From Phymatolithon calcareum (lineage: Eukaryota > Rhodophyta > Florideophyceae > Hapalidiales): a DNA stretch of 64,000 nucleotides. Under the pieces are notes generated by a model. The model searched no databases and was not told where the DNA came from. It was given only the letters and a program-made list of their open reading frames with translations. Below, one piece after another: positions 12,216-23,041 of this stretch (position 1 is its first letter; every line of letters begins with the position of its first letter). Both the position numbers and the translations under genes were made by a program. Where the stretch lies: assembly GCA_977006965.1 (NCBI GenBank), contig OZ345356.1, positions 2,170,001-2,234,000 of the forward strand, read 5' to 3'.

Positions 12216-12694
12216 CAGTCAATCGCCGATAGCTGGATGTCCATTGTGGAGGCCTCCGATATCCATATATCGGGAATATTCTGGATTCGAATCTGTATGA
12301 AATCTCAAAAGTTACTCGTGTACAGCCGAAAGCCGGAAATGCAGACAACATGGCTTACATATGCCCCATGCCCGGCAATATGGCGCTCATATGCGCCTCG
12401 TTGAAGGATATGTTGGGAGCTCGGCCATGAAACCAATGTTAGAAATTGAGCAATCTTGTTCTCAGCTCAGCAAAGCGCCCGCGTGTTAAACGTGCTCCGT
12501 GAAATCAACTCAAAAGAGTTTACAAATTTCATGCATGCTCCGTGGCTCAGACATTGATGATATGCAGATATCGAATATTCTAAGAATTTACAATTTAGAT
12601 CAATCTGTGAGAATACCGTATTCGAGGAGGCCTCTTGTTTTCTGAAAACCGAGGATATTCTAAATTCGAAGTTCCAGTTATCGAGGCTTGACTG
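12216..12694. mobile_element. Tigger/pogo-like MITE 2
   Basis: The left end CAGTCAATCGCCGATAGCTG matches the inverted right end CAGTCAAGCCTCGATAACTG at 16 of 20 positions. The right side is followed by TA. The subterminal CGAGGATATTCTAAATTCGA motif is shared with MITE 1. No transposase inside. Confidence 0.6.
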
Positions 12695-13427
12695 TACTGC
12701 GATTCTTGCGGAATTTAATGGTCGTAAAGTTTTTCGAATTTAGCAGAGAAGCTCGGAATTATGCATACTAGACTCATTTCTCAAATGGTGGGCACGAAGG
12801 CTTTGCGCAATTAGACACCACAACATATCTGCGATGATGATACGGAGCGCTATATAGTTTTCTTTTCTTTAGTAGAATTGTACATCCTGCAAAGAAATAC
12901 ATTTTAGACCGAATATCAACCCGAGCACGCATTGAGAAGATCAGAGTGTTTCACTAGAAGCATCTTCTTCTGTAGATGCTTTTGAAACCTCGTGAACGCA
13001 TCTTGAATAGAGTGGTATCCTGGCAATGCATCGTATTGTTTAATAAGATGAAGTTCTGAAACGGTGCAAGGAGTCGCAGCTCGAACAAGGTCGGGCGGTG
13101 GTGTATGTTTCGCTTCCGCGCAGTGTGACAGGACCACGAGATTCGCTGAGGGTATCATGCGCAAAGTAAAACCCAAACTAGAACTCTGTTCGAAAATTAT
13201 GACGCGATGTTCTTTGCAGCAGTTCATACTTTTCAAGAAGCATTAAAGCGCTCTCTTTTGCTCCTGGAAGCACGATAAGCTGGCTAACTGCCGAGAGGAG
13301 ATGCTATTGAGAGTTGTCCACGAAGGTATGCGGAAAGGAAACGGAAACTTTGCGGCTTCGTGGAGCAACTGATGTCCATGGAGATTTTAGTGGAAGGCAT
13401 TTGTATTCCAAGTCACTGACGTCCTTT
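12695..13427. other. No gene recognised
   Basis: AT-rich. A minus-strand open frame at 13236-12916 has no recognisable features. Nothing else seen. Confidence 0.5.
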
Positions 13428-13520
13428 TAGTAAGACATCACGACACTCGCAAAGTTGGCCCACGTGTCTGCAGATGCGTTGGTAACATTTAAATAAAAAT
13501 TTACATTTCATCTTCTTCTA
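13428..13520 (+). mobile_element. Family A non-LTR retrotransposon 3' end
   Basis: Matches the recurrent family A terminus: GTCTGCAGATGCGTTGGTAA, then an AAATAAAAATTTAC segment and a C/T-rich tail. Severely 5'-truncated and non-coding. Confidence 0.65.
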
Positions 13521-13539
13521 GTTGGACATGGCTGAGAGT

Positions 13540-14225
13540 TTCTACATATATCAAACAGGCTCTGCAGTGAGGGCACCTGCTCTTGAAGTTAAGACGAAGA
13601 TTTCGAAAGGTAGTGGAAGAGGCAGAAGACGCTGGGGCAGGTCTAGAACTCGAAACGCTTGATTGCATTCCAGAATCAAACATGGCAAGTGGCTTTGAAC
13701 ATAGATCCGACCTCCGACGAGTCTAGGAGCAGCAAGAAGAACGCCGTGGCAGGAAAATAACGGTTTTCAAGGAGGGCCTACTGAACTAAGAAGCGAGGAT
13801 GAAAGAAAGGAGACATAGGATTCCTTGCGCAGGATTCTTCGAAGGCCACTTCCCAAGACACGCACTACGAAGTTACCAACGCATCACCAGACACTTGGGC
13901 AACTTTGCAGTTTCCAGCCTTACTTCTAGATGACATGCGGCAAGAAGTTGTGACCCAGTATGGTACGGTAGCAAAACCTACCTCTGGTCCGTAAGCGGGC
14001 TGCATTGATTGAAGAAATGAGCAGTCAAGGATCATTGGCAGTTGGAATACTCAAAAGTATTCTGAGGAAGGCTACATGGACACTTGTAGAAGAGGTTGAC
14101 ATGGCTCGAGCCGTGGACGTGATACTATGCGATTCTGATTAAGGCAAATGAAGAATTTCAATGCTATCACAATACATGATTAAAAAGATGCCAACTCTCC
14201 TCACCTTCTTAGTGTTAATTACGAC
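13540..14225 (+). mobile_element. Family C non-LTR retrotransposon, 3' fragment
   Basis: Related to the family C copy at 43.57-44.99 kb: both share a CTGGGGCAGG/AGTTGGAACTCGA-type stretch, a segment encoding ILKSILRKATWT, a C-terminus reading MARAVDVILCDSD and a stop in GATTAAGG. Several frameshifts break it. It abuts the pogo-like transposon on the right. Confidence 0.6.
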
Positions 14226-14398
14226 AGCAGGTGCGCCTGAATATTTGCATACAAGTCTCCACTGGTTCATCACGGGATCCTTGTCTGTCAAAATCCCATC
14301 ATCTGTCTCCTATGCTCATTTGAGAGGCTTTTGCGAGAATGTTCCTGAATTTTAGTCCTTCCCCTTCTTTTGGTGTCGACATCTCTTTTCAAATACTA

Positions 14399-17010
14399 CA
14401 CCAAAACTGGAATTTAGTGTCCCAGGTAAAATTCAATAGCAAAGGACTTTACAGTAATACTCGAAAAGAAGCTCGCGGGAAGTGAGCAGCAACATTTTAC
14501 AAAAATTGATGAAAGAACGCTGTAAATTTGTTTCACATTTTCTTTATTTCAATATTCAGGAACAAGGCCACAGTATTCCTCAGGGTGTTTTTCAACAATG
14601 TCTTGCAAGTAATCGAACAGCTGCTCCTTTTTCCACGTTCCATCTGTATCTAGTGCAAGACCACAACGTATCATAGCCTTGCGTACAATCGGAATACCGT
14701 TTTCATCCTGCATGCTGTTCACCTTTTCCACGCATCGCACCGCGAGTTTCAAATAATATGTCTTACCAGGGTTGTTGAGTTTGCCGGAAGCACCTGGACC
14801 GGATGCCCAATCTCCCTCTTCCATGCGCTGCAATTTCTCTGCCTCCCATTCCTCTCGCCATACAGCCTTGATTTTTTGAATAACAAAAGAATCCAAAGGC
14901 TGACACATATGCGTGCTGTTCGGTGGAAGATACCGAATCTTAGTGTTGATAGAGTTCAATGATTCCACCTGTTGCGGCGTTTCATTGTGACCAGAGCAAT
15001 TGTCCATGAACAAGGATCTCGTCCGACCAATAGGGTCACTTGAAATGGCTCGCGGTTCGTTTAACCACTGGTTGAAAACATTTTTGTCCATCCAACCCCT
15101 CGGCCCGGTTCTGTATGAAACTCCGGGTACATTGTCAGGAACACCCAGTATGGGATAGTTTCGGTTCCGGTTGCGAAAAATCATAAATGGTGCTTCAATT
15201 TTGGCGTTCACTCCTCCACTGATACGCAAAACCATAGTCATACCTTCCCCGCCTGAGACAACGTCCGCATAGTTCACTTTCTTGCATCCATACACTCCAA
15301 GAGAGTAATGGTCATCCATGTTAAAAATAAAGTGCGTCTCATCCATGTTCTCCACCATGTTCTCGTCCAGCACACCTTCTGAAAATTCGCGCTCCAATTG
15401 GCCGAGATGATGGGAAATCAACTTCTCGGTGTATATGTTATGGGCGTTGCACCGTTGCAAAGAGCCGGACTGCTTTCGTATGACGATGTTGCATCTGTTC
15501 ATGAACGATTGGATCCAGTTGTCCGTCACATGTGTAATGATTGGGCGATGAGTACGATCGTCAAGGTCGGTTGACACGAATGGAGATGTGGGGTCCGAGA
15601 GTGTACGGAGTGCAATATGTTTCAAAAGCCGTCTGCTTAACTGGACACCAGCAGCGCTCAGTCTTTCAAATTCTTCCAGTAGGACAGAGTGTAAATAGTC
15701 CACCCATGCATATCGCTTTCTTCCACGACCAGTTAAAGCTTTGATAGGCACACGTCTTTGCGAAACTCCAATGGAACGTCTTGATTGGATGAACATAGCC
15801 TTATCCTCTGGTGTGGTCAGTTTTTGAAGATAAGATTGGCGACTGTTCCACCAACGGATTGCTTTCTTCCGATTGGCTCCATAGGACTTCATATCCGTTA
15901 CTCGGAAGATGGTTGGAAAGTGCTGCACAGTGCGAGCGCCAATTGCGTCATCACTTCCGGAGGTTTCGACCTCGTTAATCATCCATAGAATAACTGCCTT
16001 CCTTTGGGACTTAGTTGAAACAACCTGGGTCCTCCGACAAGAAGATGGGTGATGTTGATTGGTTGAGGGCGGTACATTGGTGGCGGAGTTGGACATTCTC
16101 GGTCTCAAACGAGCGGCGCTTTGCAAGATCGAGAGTATGGTGGAATGGTTGAGTGGGACTATCTGCGACTCTCGGAAGAGATTTAGTCCTTATATGCTTT
16201 ACTCATGCATAAGCGCAACAACGCTTAACTAATGCATATTGATACATTCTATATGGAGAGTATATGAAAGGCCATATCATCCAATGATTCTGCACCATCA
16301 TTTCTAAACACACCGAGCTGACTCTGGTGCTTCGAGGAGCAGCGCCGTTGGTCAATAGCATTACTGTAAACGGGGCCTGTTTCCGGAAACGTTTTTTGTC
16401 ATGACGCGTTATCTTAATAGCCAGCTTTCAGGAAGTCAGCATCTTCAAATTCTATCATTAGCGCCATTTTGTGTGTAAATTAAGAAAAAATTAAAAAAAG
16501 GAAGGTTTTAGACGTAAGCTATCCATCTGGCGACATTTTCAATGAGTGGCGTTTACCTGCGCTGACACAATGTGACTGAGCATTTCCCGAACAACCCTCT
16601 TTGGATCTCGCGTATAGGACAAATTAATGTCTGTTTCGCCCCTGCCTAGAAGATTGAACCCGAGACCTCATGACACATCACTGCGCACAGATAACCGACT
16701 ATCCAGATTCCCGGAATTTATGTGAGTCCATTCGGCTACCTTGTTTCAATGGGAGTTATGTTTCGTATATAAACTAAAGTGCTTCCAAGTAGATAATCTT
16801 GCAGCTTCTGTAAGATCTAACGTATTTTGGAGGAGGAGCCTATTGAAAGTTTCAGAGACAATTTTAATTTTGTAGGGCGATATTTTTATTTATTTGGAAA
16901 AGTTCTCAGAGCTCATGGAGTATTAAAACCCCTATAGGACCCCTCGTACAACTTACGATATGATTATTCTTACAGTGACGACCCTGGGACACTAAATTCC
17001 ATTTTTGGTG
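14399..17010 (-). mobile_element. Complete pogo-like DNA transposon (2612 bp)
   Basis: The termini are 28-bp inverted repeats with one mismatch, starting CACCAAAACTGGAATTTAGT on the left and CACCAAAAATGGAATTTAGT when the right end is inverted. TA lies immediately outside both ends (14397-14398, 17011-17012), the duplication expected of Tc1/mariner/pogo elements. One intact transposase occupies the minus strand. The large 5' non-coding region (16097-17010) has its outer 350 bp retained in a deletion derivative at 33081-33556. Confidence 0.93.
14549..16096 (-). CDS. pogo-like transposase (DDE_1 superfamily), 515 aa
   Basis: Catalyses cut-and-paste transposition: binds the terminal repeats and cleaves with a DDD triad. 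The N-terminal half contains a basic helix-turn-helix-like region and a CENP-B/Tc5-type DNA-binding stretch (DNWIQSFMNRCNIVIRKQSG, about residues 193-212). The catalytic aspartates are visible as NMDETHF (D252), FMDNCSGHN (D365) and CQPLDSFV (D402), spacing D-112-D-36-D. I chose the ATG at 16096-16094, since the frame is open slightly further upstream but without an ATG. No stop, frameshift or missing catalytic residue is seen, and the termini are intact, so this copy may be active or recently active. Length and motifs fit pogo/Tigger/jerky-like transposases. Confidence 0.92.
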   Translation of the reverse strand: MSNSATNVPPSTNQHHPSSCRRTQVVSTKSQRKAVILWMINEVETSGSDDAIGARTVQHFPTIFRVTDMKSYGANRKKAIRWWNSRQSYLQKLTTPEDKAMFIQSRRSIGVSQRRVPIKALTGRGRKRYAWVDYLHSVLLEEFERLSAAGVQLSRRLLKHIALRTLSDPTSPFVSTDLDDRTHRPIITHVTDNWIQSFMNRCNIVIRKQSGSLQRCNAHNIYTEKLISHHLGQLEREFSEGVLDENMVENMDETHFIFNMDDHYSLGVYGCKKVNYADVVSGGEGMTMVLRISGGVNAKIEAPFMIFRNRNRNYPILGVPDNVPGVSYRTGPRGWMDKNVFNQWLNEPRAISSDPIGRTRSLFMDNCSGHNETPQQVESLNSINTKIRYLPPNSTHMCQPLDSFVIQKIKAVWREEWEAEKLQRMEEGDWASGPGASGKLNNPGKTYYLKLAVRCVEKVNSMQDENGIPIVRKAMIRCGLALDTDGTWKKEQLFDYLQDIVEKHPEEYCGLVPEY

Positions 17011-17140
17011 TACTGTTCTACTTCGTCCACGATAGCAACTGCTTCCTACAGTTTGAGATGCTCAATGCCCACTCTTGCTAGCATTATGCCTCTCGGGCGA
17101 TAGGTCGGGTCATCACTCTTCGCCAGCACGATAAGGGGTA

Positions 17141-17698
17141 CTAGCGTTTACTCTGCGTAGTTGTTTGCTTACACTCTGTGACTGCCCAGTCTGCCACTGC
17201 GCCTGCCAACCAAGCCTGTGCAAAGATGGCAACGTATCCAGCGCCAATCTGCACGAACCACGACGCAATGGTGACCTTCTCAAAGCCTTCCTTGCCCGCC
17301 TGACTGACGTTCATGAACGGAATGAGAATGAAAATGTCCAGCATCCAGTTCGTTACCACGAAAAAAGCACCGATTTTCATTGCAGTGGGACCAATTGGTG
17401 CGCCGCTGGCAGGGAGCGAACAGAGCACGTGCTTGAGGAGGCGTGCACCGACGATGCTAAATGTGGCATACATCACCACCTTGAAGGTTGCGATTGGTAC
17501 CATTAGGTTTCCCGAGGAATCGAAGAAAAAGCATGAGAACAAGAAGGGAATGACCCAGGAGAGAAGTGCTTGCAGGCAGAGACGGCGGGTGAACCAGATC
17601 ATGGCGCGAAGGGTGGCGAAGGGGGAGTGGTGCGGCGGGCAAGGCAGGTGCCAAGATAAAGTTAGATTGTCCACGCACAATCGTTCGTCGAGGCACAT
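17141..17698 (-). CDS. Hypothetical membrane protein, 185 aa
   Basis: Starts with ATG at 17698. A second candidate ATG at 17602 starts just before the first hydrophobic segment and would give 153 aa. Four hydrophobic segments are evident: LLSWVIPFLFSCFFF, a stretch through FKVVMYATFSIVGARLL, GAFFVVTNWMLDIFILIPF and IGAGYVAIFAQAWLAGAVA. The C-terminus is short and polar. This is probably a polytopic protein. I do not recognise the family with certainty. The nearest neighbour is the pogo-like transposon, 130 bp away. No introns are needed, and no TATA box is obvious. Confidence 0.65.
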   Translation of the reverse strand: MCLDERLCVDNLTLSWHLPCPPHHSPFATLRAMIWFTRRLCLQALLSWVIPFLFSCFFFDSSGNLMVPIATFKVVMYATFSIVGARLLKHVLCSLPASGAPIGPTAMKIGAFFVVTNWMLDIFILIPFMNVSQAGKEGFEKVTIASWFVQIGAGYVAIFAQAWLAGAVADWAVTECKQTTTQSKR

Positions 17699-17759
17699 CA
17701 CGCCCAGCGATCATACCTTAGCGGCCGTTCCTCCTATCGTTTCTCTAATTTTTTAGCGC

Positions 17760-18371
17760 GACATAGATAATCAACAGTTGATTAGTTTCTGATCATGCAT
17801 GCGACTAGCCAGTATCATACCAGTTTCTAGTTTGAAAGGCTGGATTTGAAATCAATGTTAATAGCGCTTTTCTGATTTGATCACAAGCGGAAGGCGGAAT
17901 TGGCCAAGTTATCATAGCCCTCTCGTTCTAAACATCCATTTCTAATTGGACATCCTACTTTTTTGAGTATATTTTGTAGATTAACCATCTCGTACTGCAC
18001 ATCCATTTCTGAACAAATCTGTCCTGATTGGGTCATTCTTATTTTGTGGATACTTTTTCCAGATTTTATTGTTAAAATAATTCAATTATAGTCCGTTTCG
18101 GGTCTTAACATCCACCTTTCGGAGTATTGACCGCTGTTACTGAGACCCAGCACCATTTTAATCTACGTTCGTCGTACCATTAGGGTCTTAGGAATGTTAT
18201 GTGTGCAGTTTTTATGAGCACGAGTGAGTTTTGTTGGATCTATACTGTAGAGAGTGACGTACACAGGAAGAAAGCAATTCAGAAGCTTTACCATCAGAAT
18301 CACAGAGAGCGCATACATTTTGACATCATCAAGTTCTCGGATTGGACGTCCGCTGCAAGGGAAGCACAAAG
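17760..18371. other. No gene seen
   Basis: AT-rich. It contains a segment (near 18090-18140, CCACCTTTCGGAGTA) loosely similar to one at 19815-19870, suggesting an old dispersed repeat. Confidence 0.4.
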
Positions 18372-18996
18372 ATGGATGGCTCTAAAGAGCCCCCGCGCTC
18401 CTTCGTTGTGCAGATAGGAACGGGTTCAATATCTATATCTTCATCAACATCATTTTCGGATCCACCAGGCTCTAAACGGAAAGACCGGATGTGGCCTGGA
18501 AAAGCATTCGAGGATTGTTTCAGATCCTTGAGACTCCCTACAGCGGGAAGTCTTTCCTGCAAGAAAGACCGTCTAAAACGGTGGACAGAAACACAATTTT
18601 CTGCGGGCGGGACAGCTTTAGAAGAAGATGTTCGCTCGTTACGAACTAAACAATTCGCTCTCAGAGAGTTGAAGAAGCGTGGCCGAAAAAGAAATTCTCC
18701 AGACGCACCAGACAGTGCAGACCATGAGCAGACTCGGGGTATCAGTAACCAGCCCATGGAAGGACATCAACCAGCATTACCAGATTCAAATGTGACTTTG
18801 GTTAACGAAATCCTTCGTCTCCAGAGACACCTGACAGTGGAGACCATGAGCAGACTCGAGGTATCAGCACCCAACAAATAGAAGGACATGAACCAGATTC
18901 AAATATGGCTTTGGTTACTCGGAGTCCTTCGCCAGAACTATTGATCTCCGGTGATATCCCGTTGCGCGATCCTTCATGTACACGGCAAGCATAACC
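18372..18996 (+). pseudogene. Hypothetical repeat-containing protein gene with probable frameshift
   Basis: An ATG at 18372 opens a frame rich in S, K, R and E with basic clusters (KKRGRKRN) and no membrane segment, suggesting a nuclear or disordered protein. From 18696 a 122-bp tandem repeat begins. Its first unit encodes SPDAPDSADHEQTRGIS. The second unit is in another frame, where it encodes the matching SPETPDSGDHEQTRGIS. A one-base deletion near the end of unit 1 (around 18805) explains the shift and gives an early stop at 18881. The corrected-frame reading would reach a TAA at about 18996. The minus strand is also open here, so coding strand is not certain. Confidence 0.4.
18696..18931. 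repeat. Two-copy tandem repeat, period 122 bp
   Basis: TCTCCAGA...GACCATGAGCAGACTC occurs from 18696 and again from 18818, with close similarity through CCAGATTCAAATNTGNCTTT. A third unit start is truncated at 18932. Confidence 0.75.
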
Positions 18997-19371
18997 CATG
19001 CGACGAGCTAGTATGTACCGCCAATGACAGCGGTACACATCAGAACTGTACCTTCCAGTCGAATTCATGGACCTCTCTCTCCAGACCACCTTCTGCGATA
19101 CGTATTCCTCTGCTCCATGATACGACTCTAGTTTTTCTGGGTTGAGAAGTGACAAGAGCAAAACAAAGTCCTCAATTGATCCTCCCATTCCTCCATCTGC
19201 GACTGCCTTCATAATATACATTCCTATCTGCATGGCGACCGATCGTGAATGCTCTGTTTTGAAGGCACTAAGAGCATACATGGCTCTCTCGTGGCCTGCC
19301 AAAGCTCCTCTCATGATGAAAACACTTTTCCCATCCAGGCCGCAATGACTTATATTCAGATCGTAGCTCAT
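18802..19371 (-). CDS. Possible hypothetical protein on minus strand, 189 aa
   Basis: ATG at 19371. The first 120 residues look protein-like (IMRGALAGHERAMYALSAFK, then MQIGMYIMKAVADGG). The C-terminal third is antisense to the 122-bp tandem repeat. It overlaps the plus-strand candidate, and at most one of the two is likely real in the overlap. No domain is recognised. Confidence 0.3.
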   Translation of the reverse strand: MSYDLNISHCGLDGKSVFIMRGALAGHERAMYALSAFKTEHSRSVAMQIGMYIMKAVADGGMGGSIEDFVLLLSLLNPEKLESYHGAEEYVSQKVVWRERSMNSTGRYSSDVYRCHWRYILARRMGYACRVHEGSRNGISPEINSSGEGLRVTKAIFESGSCPSICWVLIPRVCSWSPLSGVSGDEGFR

Positions 19372-19896
19372 TAGGTACACAGATGAACCGCAAAGGACAT
19401 GCAGGCCGAAAAGCTGAGTTTAGGGGCCAACTTCGAATGTTTTGCTCGATGTAGAACTGCCCGTATCTTTTTTTTTAGCTGATTTTGTGAAAACGAAAAA
19501 ACCGGGTCCAGGTACTGAGCTTAAGAAGACATCCACCTTGAAATAATATCCGAACGCGCAAGTGCTAACTGTCTACATCATCTGAACGAATAGGCATATT
19601 TAGAATCGAAAATCGCGGCTTTGCTTGTATCTTCGCGTACGCGTCGCGACTCACTCCAAACCTGTTCAGTACGAGCGCATATACATGGGGAAGGACAGGA
19701 AATACTCTATGACGTGTTTCGATGCGCGTGGGCCTCGCAAAAGAATTATTTTACTGTGTCCCAATAAACCTCAATTGTTGCAGTACGAGCAGGTTAAAAT
19801 GATTGAAAAATATTTCATTTCGGGTATTGCAAGCCACCTTTCGAAGTACTGTAGTCACCGCAGTTAGATACCGAGCGTCCAACTTATCCACAATCT
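19372..19896. other. No gene recognised
   Basis: Short open frames only. Nothing with motif or repeat support. Confidence 0.45.
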
Positions 19897-19900
19897 TTAA

Positions 19901-20959
19901 GGACCTAAGCCCCCATCTTAGATTTTTACTTTTATTTCTTATAATATTGGGAATCCGAAAAGCTCATTGAACACTTTCTGTTATGGCAGTACATAATTGG
20001 CTAAGTTCGAGAGAAAATTTACGAGGAAATTCGCTAAATCGTAATTAAATGCATTTATTGAGAAGGTACCACGTGTCCCAACTGAAGGACACGTGGTTCC
20101 CTCTCTTTCTAAGCATATTCTACCAGCATTGAAAAATTTTCAGCTTCCTTAAGGGCCTACATCCCCATCTTTGAAGCGCTCTCACTGGCCGAAACAATGC
20201 TGATAAAATGGATGAAAATTTTAATTATGTCGTTTGCACCGACGGGACTGTATCCAGTTTCAGGAAAATGGGTAGAAACAACTGAAATATTTTCAAATAT
20301 GAAGTCAGCAAAAGTTTCCAATGTTCGGCTCTAATCAATCATTACAGAAAAATGCTTACTGTATTTCCTTCGAACTGTTTCAGCTTCTTGTCGGGGCGCA
20401 ACGTGAATTTTAGTATATTTTTCGCCTGTTCCTTTGCCGATTTTAAAAAACTTTTGGTCTCGCGGCGCGAACTTTTCTGCCACATAGACGTTCGATTTTG
20501 CCAAATTTGCAGTATTCCTGCGGTAGTTTACAACCATTTGAAACTTTTGACGGAGGCAATAAGAAATTCATCAAGTCCTTTTCTAGATAATTGTTCATCT
20601 TAGTAGGCGATTCTTTTTCAAGATCAGAATTACGAAAAGTGCTCTACACTCCTTATTTCATCCCCTTTCTTAGATTCTTTTTTGATTTTTGGATAACCTA
20701 CATTCTTGGCTTTCTATAATAGTTTTCGAAATGCGAAAAACGGATCAGAAAGTGGTCTTAAACTGCGTGTTTAAGGAGCTGTCCCGATTTTCGAAGGAAC
20801 CCTCTGCTGAGAATTTCTAGAAAAAGTTTCCACGGTGCGAGGACTTTTTTTTTGCTTAGCCAATTATGTACTGCCATAACTAAAAGTGTCCAATGAGCTT
20901 CTCGGATTTCCAAGCTCATAAAAAATAAAAGTGAAAATCTAAGGTGGGGATGTGGGTCC
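19901..20959. mobile_element. TTAA-flanked foldback/MITE-like element with about 105-bp terminal inverted repeats
   Basis: The segment starting GGACCTAAGCCCCCATCTTA at 19901 and running to about 20005 recurs inverted at 20855-20959, sharing CATTGGACACTTT/CATTGAACACTTT and TATGGCAGTACATAATTGGC. TTAA stands directly outside both ends (19897-19900, 20960-20963), as for piggyBac-type insertion. No transposase is inside. The interior contains a family C retroelement 3' end (about 20045-20150) with a 10-bp perfect stem (CCACGTGTCC/GGACACGTGG) and another partial copy of the terminus at 20153. Confidence 0.65.
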
Positions 20960-20975
20960 TTAACCTCAATTTTTG

Positions 20976-21050
20976 CTGAGCGAAGAAGAAAGAAGAAAGG
21001 TAGATTTTTATTTAAAAGTTACCAACGCATCTGCTGACGCTTTTTGCTGA
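20976..21050 (-). mobile_element. Family A non-LTR 3' end
   Basis: A GAAGAAAGAAGAAAGG tail is followed by the inverted family A terminus (TAGATTTTTATTTAAAAGTT, then ACCAACGCATCTGCTGACGC). 5'-truncated to under 80 bp. Confidence 0.65.
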
Positions 21051-21499
21051 GCGAGTGGGTTTCAATCCAGATAGGTTCTTCCCTGTCAAAGAAAAATATC
21101 AATAATCATTTATCAAATATCAATACGTACAGAAGACAGTCAGTAGGTATCTTTTCCGACGCCCCAAGATATTGCTAAGTTGGGTCAATGACTTGGGCGT
21201 GTGTATCGCGGTAGCCTTTAGATCACACAGCGATAGACCTGATATCATAGGAGAGGAGGCCCAAGAGATCGCCAAGTTCGGAACACGTGGGGTGTGATAT
21301 ACAACCCCTACCCAGTGTGTTGTAGAATCCGATAGCTTATAAGGCACCGCTCATCGCAGCGAGTAAAGGATCGCATCTCAAGAAAGCCACAATTGGCGAG
21401 AGTGAGTGCCGATTACTTTGCTGAGCCTGAGAGTGCAGCAGTTCATTAGTTGTAAAAAATATCACTAGTGCTCCTAATACTTGTTCGCATTAGCAGGTA

Positions 21500-21695
21500 G
21501 ATACATCAACAATGAAGTTGTGATTTTGGCATCTGTGCTCGGGCGAAGGAGGATGAATTTATTTTGGCTGCCTTGTAAGCGAAAGATTGTAGCGCAACGG
21601 AATGTCTCTCAGGTGCAATGATAATTGACAAAGCGAGCTTCAACAACAGAAATCCAATCCGATCCAATCCAATCCTTGCCGACTGCAACACGCCT
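21500..21695 (+). mobile_element. Family F non-LTR 3' end with (AATCC)n tail
   Basis: AGATTGTAGCGCAAC and CTCTCAGGTGCAATGATAAT are shared with the inverse of 56235-56300. The end is a microsatellite tail, AATCCGATCCAATCCAATCC. Non-coding here. Confidence 0.6.
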
Positions 21696-21715
21696 AGCAC
21701 TGTAAAGGACCGCTC

Positions 21716-21965
21716 TCAGAAGAAGAAGAAATGTAGATTTTTTATTTTAAAGTTACAGTGCGTCTGCTGACACTGGGGCAACTTTGCGAGTGCCACACGA
21801 CCATAGAAAGTGTCTGAATTTATTTTCAAATAGTGGGTGAGACTAGTTGAAGTTTATTTGAAAGGCAAACAAGGCTTTCTCATTTGCTACCTTCCCGTGT
21901 GTAGTCCGTTGAAACCTACCGGCTGTCCAAAGGCGGTGCGAAAAGTCCGTTGTTGGACAGCAATA
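21716..21965 (-). mobile_element. Family A-like tail followed by a family D 3' end
   Basis: 21716-21800 is a diverged family A terminus after an (AAG)n run. 21832-21960 resembles the family D 3' untranslated region at 43840-43950, sharing CCGTTGAAACCTACCG and GGCGGTG. Both are inverted relative to the window and non-coding. Confidence 0.55.
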
Positions 21966-22949
21966 TTTGAATCAAAAAATAGGAAATGAGAATATTTGAT
22001 GTTTTATGTTTTTTATTACCTCCCAACACCTCATTTTGAGTAACAGGGCCGCTTCTTGCTCTTCCGTTGCGGTTACACTCTATTCTTCTAAAATCTCCTT
22101 AAGAAATACTTGCAGAGCGAAAATTCTTGTTGTATGGTGCTCGCGTGCACGAGAACCTCTGTGCATGAGATAATGGTTCTTGGACTCCCTAGTCGTGTTG
22201 CACCCTCCATCAGAAAGGGGCGCGAAAACATTCCCGATGCATCAGCAAAGGTGATTTTTAAAATTTAAGTATACAATTCTTCTGCTGAGAATGGACACTT
22301 GCAACCGTTAGCATTCCGCTGATGAACTGATGACCATAACGATTCAATTCACACTCTCATTCGTTGATTGCCCGTCTACGTCGCATTGCGTCTAATGCGT
22401 TTGGATTAAGACACAACTAGAACCATCAGATAAAATGTTTTAATTATACAGGTGTTGATCATCTATCTTCTGATTTTTGAGCACATCACAGTACTTGAAC
22501 GAACCGAACGGTTAATATACAGTATCTCGGATATCATGCTACGGATATTAATTATCAGATACATGTTCCAAATATCTTCCAGAATTGACAAATTAGGCTG
22601 AAATCTAAGTGATTGCTGATGGACGCCGTAGATTTTGATGATCGCTCTAAATTGTACAAGCACGTGTCTGAACTCTGCGGCGAGCAGGATTGTGAATCAA
22701 CCATGTCTACAACATAAATATTGGTCCAACGCGTGGGGAAGACAACAGCACACGCCAGCACCAGTCATCAGTGTCACACGCATTGGAAGTTGCAGTACGC
22801 TCTTGTGTCTATCGCCTCTACCTCCCTTCTACTTTTACTACTATGAGACATGCTAAAACAGTTTGAGGTACTGCTGGAGGGAATATTTCCTCATGCGTAG
22901 AAACAACAGTGCAACAATTGTTCTGACTTAAGTTGCCTTCCCCAGCATG

Positions 22950-22957
22950 TATAAAAA
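22950..22957 (+). promoter_or_regulatory. TATA box of the 23.0-kb secreted-protein gene
   Basis: TATAAAAA lies 92 bp upstream of the ATG. The same spacing is seen for the inverted paralogue (GATAAAAG at 59812-59806) and 80 bp in the third gene, so the core promoter position is conserved within the family. Confidence 0.65.
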
Positions 22958-23041
22958 TTCGCGCTCTCATTTTCCCCGGACTGTAACTCACAACAATCTC
23001 CACGTGCACCCTCCTGCCGGAAGTGAAAGCTACCCTCTACC

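Noticed and set aside
21100-21360. Possible 5S rRNA or tRNA-like locus
   Set aside because: GC-rich short blocks caught the eye, but no internal control boxes or secondary structure matching 5S or tRNA could be traced.
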